From positions 1 through 64,000 of the forward strand of contig NZ_JASLGE010000030.1 of NCBI RefSeq assembly GCF_030150285.1: a stretch of 64,000 bases of DNA. The letters run 5' to 3'. Of this stretch, positions 8,974-17,967 are shown in pieces. Made by a program: the position numbers and the translations under genes. The stretch's first letter is position 1. Each line of letters opens with the position of its first letter. The DNA comes from Pseudomonas sp. GTDB lineage: Bacteria; Pseudomonadota; Gammaproteobacteria; Pseudomonadales; Pseudomonadaceae. The notes below the pieces were generated by a model. It saw nothing but the letters and a program-made list of their open reading frames with translations, had not been told where the DNA came from and did not search any database.

Positions 8974-10755
8974 ATGCGCCGCCTGTTATTCACCTTATGT
9001 GTGCTGATGGCCCTGCCCGCCCTGGGCGCGGGGCTACTGGACAACCGCCCGAGCGCAACCTTGGGCGCACTCAATAACAGCCAGGATTTCCTGCCGGTAC
9101 GCGAAGCGTTCAAGCTGAACCTGATCGAGGCCACGCCCGAGACGATCAAGCTGCGGTTTGTGCCCACCGAAGGGTATTACCTGTACAAACACCGTTTTTC
9201 CTTCAAGGCCGAGCCGGCCGATAGGGCGCTGGAGGCCGTGCAACTGCCGCCCGGCGAGCAAAAGCACGATGAGTTCTTCGGCGATGTCGAGGTCTATCAC
9301 GGCATTATCGACGTCGATATCCCGCGCCCGGCCAACGACCCGCGCCCGTTTACCCTCGTGGTGGGCTACCAGGGCTGTGCCGACAAAGGGCTGTGCTACC
9401 CGCCGGAAATCGAGCGGCTGGCCATTGAGGGCACCGCCGCGACGGTGGCCATTACCCCGCCCGAGCCGACTGCGGCCTCGTCGTGGAACTGGCGCGACCT
9501 GGCCTTGTTCTTTCTCGCCGGGCTGGGCCTGACCTTTACCCCGTGCGTGCTGCCCATGTTGCCGATTTTGTCGGGCGTGGTACTGCGCGGCCAGGTCGGC
9601 GGCCTGCGCGGTTTTAGCCTGTCGCTGGCGTATGTGCTGCCCATGGCCGTGTGCTTTGCCGTGCTGGGCGCGTTAATGGGCCTGTTTGGCGCGCAGCTCA
9701 ATCTGCAGGCACGCCTGCAATCGGTGTGGGTGCTGGTGCCCTTTGCGCTGTTCTTTGCGGTGTTTGCGCTGGCGATGTTCGGCGCATTCGAACTGAAAAT
9801 GCCACAGGCCATCAGCACCCGTCTGGACCGTATCGCGAGCCGCACCCAAGGCGGCTCACTGTGGGGCGCGGCCGTGCTGGGCGTGGTCTCCAGCCTGCTG
9901 GTGTCGCCGTGTGTCTCAGCCCCGCTGGCCGGTGCGCTGCTGTATATCAGTGCCAGCGGCGATGCGTTGGGCGGCGGCCTCAAACTGTTTGCCCTGGGCC
10001 TGGGCATGGGCGCGCCGCTGTTGCTGGTGGCCACCGGCGGTGCCGCCTGGCTGCCGAAAAGCGGCCCATGGCTGGTCAGCGTCAAAAATGCCATTGGCGT
10101 GTTGCTGCTCGGGCTGGCCATCGGCTTGCTCAGCCGCGTGCTACCGGGGCCGGTCACGTTGCTGCTGATCGGCGCATTGGCCGCCGGGGTCAGTGTGTTT
10201 CTGGGCACCCTTGAGCTGGTCAGCAAACCCCCGCGCCAGCGTCTGGCGCAACTACTGGGCCTGTTTTTGCTCGTGTATGCGCTGACGTGCTGGTTCGGGG
10301 CCCTGAGCGGGCGCAGCGACCCGTTCAACCCCATCGGCCCGCCTCAGGGCACGGGCAGCCCGGCGGCTCTCAACGTGCAACCCGCCAGTGACTGGCTCAC
10401 CGTGAGCACCCCGCAGGCACTGGACGCCGCGCTGGCCGACGCCAAAGCGGCCGGCCAACCGGTGTTGCTGGACTGGTACGCCGACTGGTGCATCAGTTGC
10501 AAAGTGATCGAGCATGAAGTGCTCAACAACCCCCGCGTCATAGCGCTGCTCAAGGGCTACCGGCTGGTGCGGTTTGATATCACCGCCAGCAACCCTGAGC
10601 AACGCGCCCTGCTCGACCGCTACCGGCTGTTCGGCCCGCCCGCACTGATGTTTTTCGGTAAAAACGGCCTCGAAATAAGTGACCAACGGGTCATCGGCGA
10701 GATCACCGCAGCGGACTTCGCCGAACGTGTCGTCATCGCGAATGACCGGATCTAG
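8974..10755 (+). CDS. dsbD: Thiol:disulfide interchange protein DsbD (DipZ)
   Basis: DsbD carries electrons from cytoplasmic thioredoxin across the inner membrane to DsbC, DsbG and CcmG. All three redox pairs are visible: C135/C141 in the periplasmic alpha domain (GCADKGLCYPPE), C191 (TPCVLPM) and C313 (SPCVSAP) in the multi-TM beta domain, and C506/C509 (WYADWCISCK) in the thioredoxin-like gamma domain. I place the start at the ATG at 8974, because MRRLLFTLCVLMALPALGAG is a typical signal peptide. An in-frame ATG at 8878 would add 32 residues before it. Length 593 is normal. aroQ follows 130 bases downstream, the same order as dipZ-aroQ1 in P. aeruginosa. Confidence 0.95.
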   Translation: MRRLLFTLCVLMALPALGAGLLDNRPSATLGALNNSQDFLPVREAFKLNLIEATPETIKLRFVPTEGYYLYKHRFSFKAEPADRALEAVQLPPGEQKHDEFFGDVEVYHGIIDVDIPRPANDPRPFTLVVGYQGCADKGLCYPPEIERLAIEGTAATVAITPPEPTAASSWNWRDLALFFLAGLGLTFTPCVLPMLPILSGVVLRGQVGGLRGFSLSLAYVLPMAVCFAVLGALMGLFGAQLNLQARLQSVWVLVPFALFFAVFALAMFGAFELKMPQAISTRLDRIASRTQGGSLWGAAVLGVVSSLLVSPCVSAPLAGALLYISASGDALGGGLKLFALGLGMGAPLLLVATGGAAWLPKSGPWLVSVKNAIGVLLLGLAIGLLSRVLPGPVTLLLIGALAAGVSVFLGTLELVSKPPRQRLAQLLGLFLLVYALTCWFGALSGRSDPFNPIGPPQGTGSPAALNVQPASDWLTVSTPQALDAALADAKAAGQPVLLDWYADWCISCKVIEHEVLNNPRVIALLKGYRLVRFDITASNPEQRALLDRYRLFGPPALMFFGKNGLEISDQRVIGEITAADFAERVVIANDRI

Positions 10756-10885
10756 AGCGCCGGTCATAAACTTTTCGCGAACATCGGTCATCGTGCTGGC
10801 TATTGCAGACAACTGGACACTGATTCCTCTTTTCGGCATAGTCGCCCGGCACCGATAACGGCATATGAATAACAAGGAACAGCAG

Positions 10886-11341
10886 ATGGCGACTTTTCTG
10901 GTTCTGCACGGCCCCAACCTGAACTTGCTGGGCACCCGTGAACCGGGCGTCTACGGGGCGACTACCCTGGCGCAAATCAATCAGGACCTGGAGCAACGTG
11001 CCCGAGCAGCCGGCCACCATTTGCTCTACCTGCAAAGCAATGCCGAGTATGAGTTGATCGACCGGATTCACGCGGCACGCGATGAAGGCGTGGACTTTAT
11101 CCTGATCAACCCGGCGGCTTTTACCCACACCAGCGTGGCATTACGTGACGCGCTGCTGGCGGTGAGCATCCCATTTATCGAAGTTCACTTATCGAACGTG
11201 CATAAACGCGAACCTTTCCGCCATCACTCCTACTTCTCCGACGTTGCGGTAGGGGTGATCTGCGGCCTTGGCGCCAGCGGTTATCGACTGGCCTTGGAGG
11301 CCGCCCTGGAACAGCTTGAACTACAAGCTAAACGCCCCTGA
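10886..11341 (+). CDS. aroQ: Type II 3-dehydroquinate dehydratase AroQ
   Basis: This cytoplasmic dodecameric-type enzyme converts 3-dehydroquinate to 3-dehydroshikimate in the shikimate pathway. The start is the ATG at 10886, preceded by AAGGA with 7-base spacing; an in-frame ATG 21 bases upstream lacks a site. At 151 residues it fits the family. The motif GPNLNLLGTREPGVYG holds catalytic R18 and Y23, and FIEVHLSN carries the catalytic histidine near residue 102. It ends 25 bases before accB, and the aroQ-accB-accC arrangement is common in gamma-proteobacteria, probably as one operon. Confidence 0.97.
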   Translation: MATFLVLHGPNLNLLGTREPGVYGATTLAQINQDLEQRARAAGHHLLYLQSNAEYELIDRIHAARDEGVDFILINPAAFTHTSVALRDALLAVSIPFIEVHLSNVHKREPFRHHSYFSDVAVGVICGLGASGYRLALEAALEQLELQAKRP

Positions 11342-11366
11342 CAGACCTATTGGGAGTTGACGATTC

Positions 11367-11828
11367 ATGGATATCCGTAAAGTTAAGAAATTGATCGAAT
11401 TGCTGGAAGAGTCCGGCATCGACGAGCTGGAAATTAAAGAAGGCGAAGAGTCTGTACGCATTAGCCGTCACAGCAAAACGCCCGCTCAGCAGTTCTACGC
11501 ACAGGCTCCGATGCAAGCTCCGGCGGCCGCTGCGCCTGTCGCAACCACGCCAGTGGCGACCATCACTGAAGCGCCTGCTGCCCCTAAACTGAACGGTTTT
11601 GTGGTCAAGTCGCCGATGGTGGGTACGTTCTACCGCACCCCGTCCCCGACCTCGCCAGCCTTCGTTGAAGTGGGCCAGACCGTTAAAGTCGGCGACACCA
11701 TCTGCATCGTCGAAGCGATGAAAATGATGAACCACATCCAGGCAGAAAAAGCCGGTGTTATCGAATCCATCCTGGTAGAGAACGGTCAGCCGGTTGAGTT
11801 CGACCAACCGCTGTTCACCATCGTTTGA
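11367..11828 (+). CDS. accB: Acetyl-CoA carboxylase biotin carboxyl carrier protein AccB
   Basis: AccB carries the biotin that shuttles CO2 from AccC to the carboxyltransferase AccAD in the first step of fatty-acid synthesis. At 153 residues it has the usual N-terminal helical region, an Ala/Pro-rich linker (about 48-72) and a C-terminal biotinyl domain. Biotin attaches to K119 in EAMKMMN. The ATG follows TTGGGAGTTGACGATTC. Its stop is 17 bases from the accC start, so the pair is cotranscribed, as is usual. Confidence 0.98.
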   Translation: MDIRKVKKLIELLEESGIDELEIKEGEESVRISRHSKTPAQQFYAQAPMQAPAAAAPVATTPVATITEAPAAPKLNGFVVKSPMVGTFYRTPSPTSPAFVEVGQTVKVGDTICIVEAMKMMNHIQAEKAGVIESILVENGQPVEFDQPLFTIV

Positions 11829-11845
11829 ACCACGGGGAGCCCATG

Positions 11846-13204
11846 ATGCTGAAGCCTCAGAAGCTGGAAAAAGTCCTGATCGCCAACCGCGGCGAGATCG
11901 CCCTGCGTATCCTGCGGGCGTGCAAGGAGCTGGGCATCAAGACTGTCGCGGTGTACTCCACTGCCGACAAGGAACTGATGCACCTGGGTCTGGCAGACGA
12001 AACCGTCTGCATCGGTCCGGCACCCGCCAACCTGTCTTACCTGCACATTCCGGCCATCATCGCAGCGGCCGAAGTCACAGGTGCCACGGCGATTCACCCC
12101 GGCTACGGCTTCTTGGCTGAAAACGCCGACTTTGCCGAACAAGTCGAGAAATCCGGCTTTGCCTTTATCGGCCCGAAAGCTGACACCATTCGCCTGATGG
12201 GCGACAAGGTATCGGCCAAGCACGCCATGATCGCCGCCGGCGTTCCGACCGTTCCAGGCTCTGACGGCCCGCTGCCCGAAGACCCGGAAACCGCGTTGCG
12301 CATCGGCCGTGAAGTCGGCTACCCGGTGATCATCAAAGCCGCTGGCGGCGGTGGTGGTCGCGGCATGCGTGTGGTCAACCGTGAAGAAGACCTGATCGAA
12401 GCGGCCAAGCAAACCCGTGAAGAAGCGGGTGCCTGGTTCAGCAACCCGATGGTCTACCTCGAAAAGTACCTGACCAACCCACGTCACGTGGAAGTGCAGG
12501 TGCTGTCCGATGGCCAGGGTCACGCCATCCATTTGGGCGACCGCGACTGCTCGCTGCAACGTCGTCACCAAAAGGTACTGGAAGAAGCACCGGCACCGGG
12601 CATCGATGAAACGGCCCGCCAGGAAGTACTGGCGCGCTGCGTTCAGGCGTGTATCGATATCAACTACCGTGGCGCGGGCACTTTCGAGTTCCTGTACGAA
12701 AACGGTCGTTTCTACTTTATCGAGATGAACACGCGCGTACAGGTTGAGCACCCGGTATCGGAAATGGTCACCGGCATCGACATCCTGAAAGAGATGTTGA
12801 GCATCGCCGCTGGCAACACGCTGTCGTTTACCCAGGATGACGTGAAGATTCACGGCCATTCGCTGGAGTGCCGGATCAACGCAGAAGACCCGGCGACGTT
12901 CATGCCGAGCCCTGGCATGGTCAAGCACTTCCACGCACCGGGCGGCAACGGCGTTCGCGTCGACTCGCACCTGTACAGCGGCTACAAGGTTCCGTCCAAC
13001 TACGACTCCCTGATCGGCAAGCTGATCACCTGGGGCTCGACCCGTGACGAAGCCATGGCCCGCATGCGCAATGCACTCGACGAAATCGTGGTCGACGGGA
13101 TCAAAACCAACATCCCGCTGCACCGCGACCTGGTGAATGACGAAGGCTTCTGCAAAGGCGGCGTCAACATTCACTACCTGGAACACAAACTGGCTAACCA
13201 GTAA
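11846..13204 (+). CDS. accC: Acetyl-CoA carboxylase biotin carboxylase subunit AccC
   Basis: AccC uses ATP and bicarbonate to carboxylate biotin on AccB. The sequence shows the N-terminal IANRGEIALRI, the ATP-grasp glycine loop AAGGGGGRGMRVV, NPRHVEVQVL, and the catalytic stretch IEMNTRVQVEHPV. The start is one of two adjacent ATGs (11843 and 11846). I chose the second because GGGGAG then lies 6 bases away, but a one-residue longer protein is equally plausible. A perfect terminator hairpin follows the stop. This is an essential housekeeping gene. Confidence 0.97.
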   Translation: MLKPQKLEKVLIANRGEIALRILRACKELGIKTVAVYSTADKELMHLGLADETVCIGPAPANLSYLHIPAIIAAAEVTGATAIHPGYGFLAENADFAEQVEKSGFAFIGPKADTIRLMGDKVSAKHAMIAAGVPTVPGSDGPLPEDPETALRIGREVGYPVIIKAAGGGGGRGMRVVNREEDLIEAAKQTREEAGAWFSNPMVYLEKYLTNPRHVEVQVLSDGQGHAIHLGDRDCSLQRRHQKVLEEAPAPGIDETARQEVLARCVQACIDINYRGAGTFEFLYENGRFYFIEMNTRVQVEHPVSEMVTGIDILKEMLSIAAGNTLSFTQDDVKIHGHSLECRINAEDPATFMPSPGMVKHFHAPGGNGVRVDSHLYSGYKVPSNYDSLIGKLITWGSTRDEAMARMRNALDEIVVDGIKTNIPLHRDLVNDEGFCKGGVNIHYLEHKLANQ

Positions 13205-13219
13205 GTTTGTATTCTGATC

Positions 13220-13247
13220 AACAAAGCCGCTTTCGAGCGGCTTTGTT
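13220..13247. terminator. Hairpin terminator after accC
   Basis: Perfect 11-bp arms AACAAAGCCGC and GCGGCTTTGTT are separated by TTTCGA. The hairpin is 15 bases beyond the accC stop and upstream of the convergent minus-strand module, so it can serve both directions. The T-rich part is inside the stem. Confidence 0.85.
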
Positions 13248-13329
13248 GTGTCTGGGGTGCCGAGTTTTTGGGTACCCGGCTACAAAATTGATTCAGGCCG
13301 CGTAGAAGCGATTGGTGGAAACATGGCTT

Positions 13330-13773
13330 TCATTGCTTGCGCCTTGTTTTTCCGGGTACATCACCGATGCAGTCAGGCAGGTTAGGGCCAATATCAATCA
13401 AACCTGCCATAACATGACCTGAGCCTTCACCCCAACTCAACCTACCTCCTGCCGACTCCAGATCATAAATTTTCGTTTCTGAAATCAATTCATCTTTGCG
13501 GTGGTCGAACAGCCGGTAAAACCCAGGATATCCCCACCATGGAAACCACTCTGGCGATTGGTCCTCATTAGGGTCTGAACGTCGATGAAAGGTGTTGGGC
13601 AACACCCAAAAAGGCTTGAAACTCTCAACTCGGTAACAACCATTTGGACTGACTATTGGGGCAATAAGTCTTGTGGCAAAACCCTTTTCCCACCATTGCG
13701 AAGCAGCCCACAACCCGCCCGCGATGGTTACATAGGTCACAAAGAAAGCAATTCGCCGTGAGGCGGGCTTCAC
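13330..13773 (-). CDS. Small membrane-anchored protein, candidate immunity partner
   Basis: The protein is about 147 residues from a GTG at 13773 that overlaps the TGA of the DUF6402 gene (GTGA), with GGGAAA 9 bases upstream. A TTG two codons earlier is an alternative start. It has one N-terminal hydrophobic segment (about residues 8-24, FFVTYVTIAGGLWAASQ). A tail rich in Trp, Pro and Gly follows (FKPFWVLPNTFHRR, SPEWFPWWGYPGFYRLFDHR), ending IGPNLPDCIGDVPG. I recall a similar signature in DUF6201, but am not certain. The stop-start overlap with DUF6402 and the downstream place in a PAAR cassette suggest an immunity or accessory role; this is inference. Confidence 0.7.
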   Translation of the reverse strand: MKPASRRIAFFVTYVTIAGGLWAASQWWEKGFATRLIAPIVSPNGCYRVESFKPFWVLPNTFHRRSDPNEDQSPEWFPWWGYPGFYRLFDHRKDELISETKIYDLESAGGRLSWGEGSGHVMAGLIDIGPNLPDCIGDVPGKTRRKQ

Positions 13774-14696
13774 GACCAATTTCCCAGATCAATGATCTGC
13801 CCAGACTTTTTCCACAGTACATCGGAATAAATGATGAAGTCACCGCCCTTGCCCGTCATATCGCGATAGTCGCGAAAGTCGCCATTGGTGACTGCGGCAA
13901 AAGGCCCCTCTTTAAGACGCAGTACAACTTGCCCATGAAGGCTTAGCGTAAAAGCAGTCTCAGCCTTGGTCAGCACCCGATCTTCGGTCCAGGTGCCCAA
14001 GTATTGCAGGCCATTGAAATCGTAATGATCGCGAATATAGAAGCCCATATGCGCGACATGAAACAAAACACGAACTTGATTTGTCTCTGGGTTTACTTCA
14101 GTAAATGCTTCGCCTACTACTCCGATTTTTAGGCTTGCACTGCCTAAAGCTCCATACATGTCATCCAGAATATCCCACGCGCTACCAAATACTGCGAAGT
14201 TCACCTGAGAGACAGCTTCCATTTGTAAAGCCGCCATAGGGTACTTACCCAATAGTTGCGAACCTCTTCCCGACCATCCGGCTTTTTTTAATAGATCTAT
14301 CAAACGTTTAACGCCATTCGGCGTAGTCAATCTTGACTCTGCTACCTCCACAGCCTTGCGACAGCGCTCAAACCCCATAGCCCACTCCATTTTTACAATA
14401 TTTTCATCGCGCTGCATGGGCTTGATACTCAAAGGATCTGGCTGAGTTTCTTCTTGCTTCCACGCCTCCGGCATCGCCCAAGCTGGGCTGTCAAACCAAC
14501 GCTGCATCAGCGCCGCTGCCGTGTTCCATCCCATCTTGCGCATGGCACCCGGCAAACGGCTGAGTGCCAGGGTTTGGATCACAACTTTTTTCGGAGGTGT
14601 CTGCGTCGGGGCGTAGGTCTGTGAGGCCGCTTGTGGCAGGGCGAACATCACGTCAGGCCCCACGGCATCGGTACGCTGAAAATCATTCAAAGACAT
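13770..14696 (-). CDS. DUF6402 family protein
   Basis: This is a 308-residue protein from the ATG at 14696 (MSLNDFQRTDAVGPDV), 5 bases after the PAAR gene. The signature SRLPGAMRKMGWNTAAALMQ, then RWFDSPAWAMPEAWK and later GFYIRDHYDFNGLQYLGTW, matches what I recall of DUF6402. That family is often encoded next to PAAR or VgrG genes. No catalytic motif was recognised. Its place between a PAAR protein and a small membrane protein fits a type VI secretion cargo, with toxin function unproven. Base composition is visibly less GC-rich than the neighbours, pointing to acquisition by transfer. Confidence 0.85.
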   Translation of the reverse strand: MSLNDFQRTDAVGPDVMFALPQAASQTYAPTQTPPKKVVIQTLALSRLPGAMRKMGWNTAAALMQRWFDSPAWAMPEAWKQEETQPDPLSIKPMQRDENIVKMEWAMGFERCRKAVEVAESRLTTPNGVKRLIDLLKKAGWSGRGSQLLGKYPMAALQMEAVSQVNFAVFGSAWDILDDMYGALGSASLKIGVVGEAFTEVNPETNQVRVLFHVAHMGFYIRDHYDFNGLQYLGTWTEDRVLTKAETAFTLSLHGQVVLRLKEGPFAAVTNGDFRDYRDMTGKGGDFIIYSDVLWKKSGQIIDLGNWS

Positions 14697-14701
14697 GTTG
14701 A

Positions 14702-15247
14702 TCACTCCAGAACGGGGGACGGGGCGCTGAAGACGATGTTCAGCGGTGTCGGGCTGGCACTTTTGCAGATACAGCTTTGGCCTTGGGCGTCCAGCGAGCC
14801 GCGCGCAACGCACTGGCCGTTTTGCAGCACGGCGTAACCCAGCAAGCCGAGCGGCACGCCACGGTGATTGAGCAAGCGAAAGCGTTCGTCGAATCCGCCA
14901 CTTTGTGTGACGTGACTCTGGGTCGATACCTGTGAGAAAGGCTCCGTTTCACTAAGCGTAGGCGTGGATTGATTGCGATAAGTGGCCGTGAGAACCGAGG
15001 GTATCAACCGGGCTTTGCAGCCACAGCCGCTGATGCTGTCCAACGTGCCAGCGACGCGCCTGCCATGACTGACAACATGCGAAAGCCCTCCGAGGACTTG
15101 ATACATTTTGCCGTCACGGCCGCAGGACACCGCGTCGCCTTCACGCGCATGAGGGATGCCAAACATCATGATGCGATGATCCCCCTCCAATACCGTGCCG
15201 TTGCAGGTGGTTTTGTCACCCACACCAATGAAATACCCGATAGCCAT
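14702..15247 (-). CDS. PAAR domain protein with C-terminal extension
   Basis: A PAAR domain (about residues 1-90) begins MAIGYFIGVGDKTTCNGTV and contains the spaced His and Cys positions of the family (HAREGDAVSCGRDGKMY, GLSHVVSHGRRVAGTLDSIS). PAAR proteins cap the VgrG spike of type VI secretion systems and carry effectors. A 90-residue extension follows with RFRLLNHRGVPLGLLGYAV and GSLDAQGQSCI, which may form a small beta domain that docks cargo. The start at 15247 has AAGGAAG at good spacing. It heads a tight three-gene minus-strand set. No VgrG or secretion core genes lie in this window, so it would depend on a machine encoded elsewhere. Confidence 0.88.
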   Translation of the reverse strand: MAIGYFIGVGDKTTCNGTVLEGDHRIMMFGIPHAREGDAVSCGRDGKMYQVLGGLSHVVSHGRRVAGTLDSISGCGCKARLIPSVLTATYRNQSTPTLSETEPFSQVSTQSHVTQSGGFDERFRLLNHRGVPLGLLGYAVLQNGQCVARGSLDAQGQSCICKSASPTPLNIVFSAPSPVLE

Positions 15248-15580
15248 TGCGCTTCCTTTTGTCTGCCCCCTTAACCCGGAGGTCGCCGCTGATAATCCTG
15301 GCAGGCACCCGCAAGAATGCGTTTGCCGTGCGCAGTAACCGGGAAGAGAGTGGACAGAATGGCGTCGAAGGTATGTAGGAGCGCTCTGCAAAAAATCACG
15401 GATGGATATCAAAGCCATGTGCGTAATGGGCCGTACAACACCTCACTCGCCATGCGTCCTGGCGACAGGGTTCGAACGTTTCATCGCTTTTTGATTACCC
15501 GCCGCCTGCACGCTCGCGTAAACTGGCGCGCTTCTCGCAACCCTCCCGTTGCACACTCCTCATTTTCAAAGGTGCCCGCC
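15248..15580. other. Intergenic region between PAAR gene and prmA
   Basis: These 333 bases separate divergent transcripts and should hold both promoters. I saw no repeat, hairpin terminator or credible small gene; the open frame running into prmA has no supported upstream start. No -35/-10 pair was good enough to call. Confidence 0.5.
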
Positions 15581-16459
15581 ATGCCTTGGCTGCAAGTACG
15601 CCTCGCCATCAGCCCGGAACAAGCCGAAACCTACGAAGACGCGTTCCTCGAAGTCGGTGCCGTTTCGGTCACGTTTATGGATGCCGAAGACCAACCGATC
15701 TTCGAGCCCGAACTCAATACCACCCCGCTGTGGTCGCACACCCATTTGCTGGCGCTGTTCGAAGGCGGTACCGAAGCGGAGCTGGTGCTCTCTCACCTGG
15801 AACTGCTGACCGGCGCGCCGCTGCCGGAACATCACGCCGAAGTCATCGAAGACCAGGACTGGGAACGCAGCTGGATGGACAACTTTGAGCCGATGCGTTT
15901 CGGCCAGCGCCTGTGGATCGTACCCAGCTGGCACGCCGCTCCGCAGCCTGAAGCGGTCAACCTGCTGCTCGACCCGGGCCTGGCCTTTGGTACCGGCACT
16001 CACCCGACCACCGCGCTGTGTCTGGAGTGGCTGGACGGTCAGGACCTTAAAGACTGCAATGTGCTGGACTTCGGTTGCGGCTCGGGCATTTTGGCCATCG
16101 CGGCCTTGTTGCTGGGTGCCCAGCAAGCCGTAGGCACCGATATTGACGTGCAGGCGCTGGAAGCTTCGCGTGACAACGCCGGGCGCAATCACATTGCTCC
16201 CGAGTTGTTCCCGCTGTACTTGCCCGAAGATCTGCCGCAGGTTCAGGCCGATGTGCTGGTTGCCAACATCCTGGCCGGGCCGCTGGTTGCACTCGCACCA
16301 CAATTATCGAGCCTGGTCAAACCAGGTGGTCGCCTGGCACTGTCGGGCATCCTGGCCGAACAAGGCGAGGACGTTGCCGCCGCCTATGCCAACGACTTCG
16401 ACCTGGACCCCATCGCCAATCGCGACGGCTGGGTGCGTATCAGTGGCCGTCGGCGCTAG
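15581..16459 (+). CDS. prmA: Ribosomal protein L11 methyltransferase PrmA
   Basis: PrmA trimethylates ribosomal protein L11 using S-adenosylmethionine. The start at 15581 (MPWLQVRLAISPEQAETYED) has AAAGGTG upstream and gives 292 residues, the family length. The SAM-binding motif I is VLDFGCGSGI at 161-170, preceded by DPGLAFGTGTHPTT and followed by NILAGPL. A 30-base gap leads to the zinc-ribbon gene. From memory the prmA, DUF3426, dusB, fis order matches PA4850-PA4853. Confidence 0.97.
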   Translation: MPWLQVRLAISPEQAETYEDAFLEVGAVSVTFMDAEDQPIFEPELNTTPLWSHTHLLALFEGGTEAELVLSHLELLTGAPLPEHHAEVIEDQDWERSWMDNFEPMRFGQRLWIVPSWHAAPQPEAVNLLLDPGLAFGTGTHPTTALCLEWLDGQDLKDCNVLDFGCGSGILAIAALLLGAQQAVGTDIDVQALEASRDNAGRNHIAPELFPLYLPEDLPQVQADVLVANILAGPLVALAPQLSSLVKPGGRLALSGILAEQGEDVAAAYANDFDLDPIANRDGWVRISGRRR

Positions 16460-16489
16460 AATGCACGCCTGCCTAATCCGGATGGCCGC

Positions 16490-17740
16490 ATGAGCGATAG
16501 CTTCGTTACCCAGTGCCCACATTGCCACACCAGTTTCCGCGTCAACTCCGCTCAACTGAGCGCGGCACGCGGCGTGGTGCGCTGTGGTTCTTGCCTGCAA
16601 GTGTTCAATGCCGCACAGCAACTGCTGAACAAGCGCACTGAAAACGAGCAATTGCCTACGCAAGTAGTGCCGGAAGTCGTACCGCCAGCGGTCACCGAAC
16701 CGCCGGTTATGGCCAAGGCCGCCGACCCGGCACCTTGGCCAGCGAACGATCTGGACCTCGACCATCTGGACCTGGACGAAGAACTCGCCAGGCTTGAAGA
16801 GCGTGAAATCCAGCCCAGCCAGAGTTTCGGCCAGCCGCACAAGGCCAAAAACACCGCGCTGAGCGCCCGTCGTGACGCCTCTGAGGCCGAGGAAAGCGGG
16901 TGGTCTGACAGCCTGTTCAGCGACTCTGCCGCCGAACGCGCCGAAACCTCAGCGCTCGCGGCAAAGGCGCAAGAACCCGAGGTCGAGCCAGCCAACACCG
17001 GGCGGACCGAGCCGTCACTGTCCCTGGACCTCGATGAGCCCGACGACACCCCGCCACTCCAGTTAGGGCCGGACGAAGAGCCAGAACCGCCGCTGATGAA
17101 ATTGTCTGCTGTGGATGACGATGACGAGCCTCTCGCAGCACCGCCACTCGCCAAGGACAAACGCAAATCGCGGGCACGCAGCGAGCCCGGCCTGCGTGAG
17201 GACGTCCTGCAAGACCTGGTGGATGACCCGTTGCAACTGGACTGGCAAAAACGCCGTACCCCGTGGGGCAAACGCTTGCTGTGGGGGTTGCTGGTGCTTC
17301 TGGCCGCCGCGGCGCTGGCCGGGCAATACATTGCCAGCCACTTCGAAGAACTGGCGCGCCAGGATCAATACCGCCCGCTGTTTCAACAACTGTGCCCGCA
17401 CATCGGCTGCACCGTGCCGTCAAAAGTCGACATCGACCGCATCAAAAGCAGCAACCTGGTGGTGCGCAGCCACCCTGAGTTCGCCGGTGCGCTGGTGGTA
17501 GATGCCATCCTGTACAACCGGGCACCGTTTTCTCAACCCTTTCCCCTGCTGGAACTGCGCTTTGCCGACCTCAACGGCAAAATGATTGCCAGCCGTCGCT
17601 TCAAACCCGGCGAATACCTGAGCGGGGAGATCGCAAAAGCCGAAATGCCGCCGCAAACCCCCATCCACATTGCACTGGACATCCTCGACCCGGGGCCGAA
17701 AGCAGTGAACTACAGCCTGAGTTTTCATTCTCCGGAATGA
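16490..17740 (+). CDS. DUF3426 protein with MJ0042-type zinc ribbon
   Basis: This is a 416-residue bitopic membrane protein. The N-terminal zinc ribbon has C9-x2-C12 and C32-x2-C35 (TQCPHCHTSF, RCGSCLQVF). A long acidic, low-complexity linker (about 60-250) follows, rich in Glu, Asp and Pro, then one membrane segment at about 261-281 (LLWGLLVLLAAAALAGQYIA). The C-terminal DUF3426 domain, LCPHIGCTVP to the end, is predicted periplasmic. The function of the family is unknown; a redox- or metal-sensing link across the membrane is only a guess. It lies between prmA and dusB, as in other Pseudomonas. Confidence 0.92.
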   Translation: MSDSFVTQCPHCHTSFRVNSAQLSAARGVVRCGSCLQVFNAAQQLLNKRTENEQLPTQVVPEVVPPAVTEPPVMAKAADPAPWPANDLDLDHLDLDEELARLEEREIQPSQSFGQPHKAKNTALSARRDASEAEESGWSDSLFSDSAAERAETSALAAKAQEPEVEPANTGRTEPSLSLDLDEPDDTPPLQLGPDEEPEPPLMKLSAVDDDDEPLAAPPLAKDKRKSRARSEPGLREDVLQDLVDDPLQLDWQKRRTPWGKRLLWGLLVLLAAAALAGQYIASHFEELARQDQYRPLFQQLCPHIGCTVPSKVDIDRIKSSNLVVRSHPEFAGALVVDAILYNRAPFSQPFPLLELRFADLNGKMIASRRFKPGEYLSGEIAKAEMPPQTPIHIALDILDPGPKAVNYSLSFHSPE

Positions 17741-17749
17741 GTGCGCTGC

Positions 17750-17830
17750 GCTTTTAGCGATAAGCGGCAAGCCGCAAGTGAGAAGCCAAACGCAAAATGC
17801 GACGTGTTGCAGCTTGCAGCTCGAAGCTTA
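17750..17830. repeat. REP-like palindromic sequence upstream of dusB
   Basis: The gap after the DUF3426 gene contains GCGGC-AA-GCCGC (17764-17775) and a further GCAAGC-type palindromic stretch (AGCTTGCAGCTCGAAGCTT). This style is common in Pseudomonas intergenic repeats and differs from the GTAGGAGCGAGC family seen elsewhere in the window. Boundaries are approximate. Confidence 0.45.
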
Positions 17831-17967
17831 TAGCTGGCCGAAAGCTAGCTTTCACTCCCCATTGTTCAAAAATCATCCAATTTCGTCTTTATCCGGTCAT
17901 CGAGAGCGGGTATCATGCCAACCCTTTTTCGAACTCCCAAGATCCGGCCCCACAACAGGGAAGTCCT

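Noticed and set aside
11786..13186. 466-codon minus-strand open frame over accC
   Set aside because: It is antisense to AccC and has no homology pattern or ribosome-binding site.
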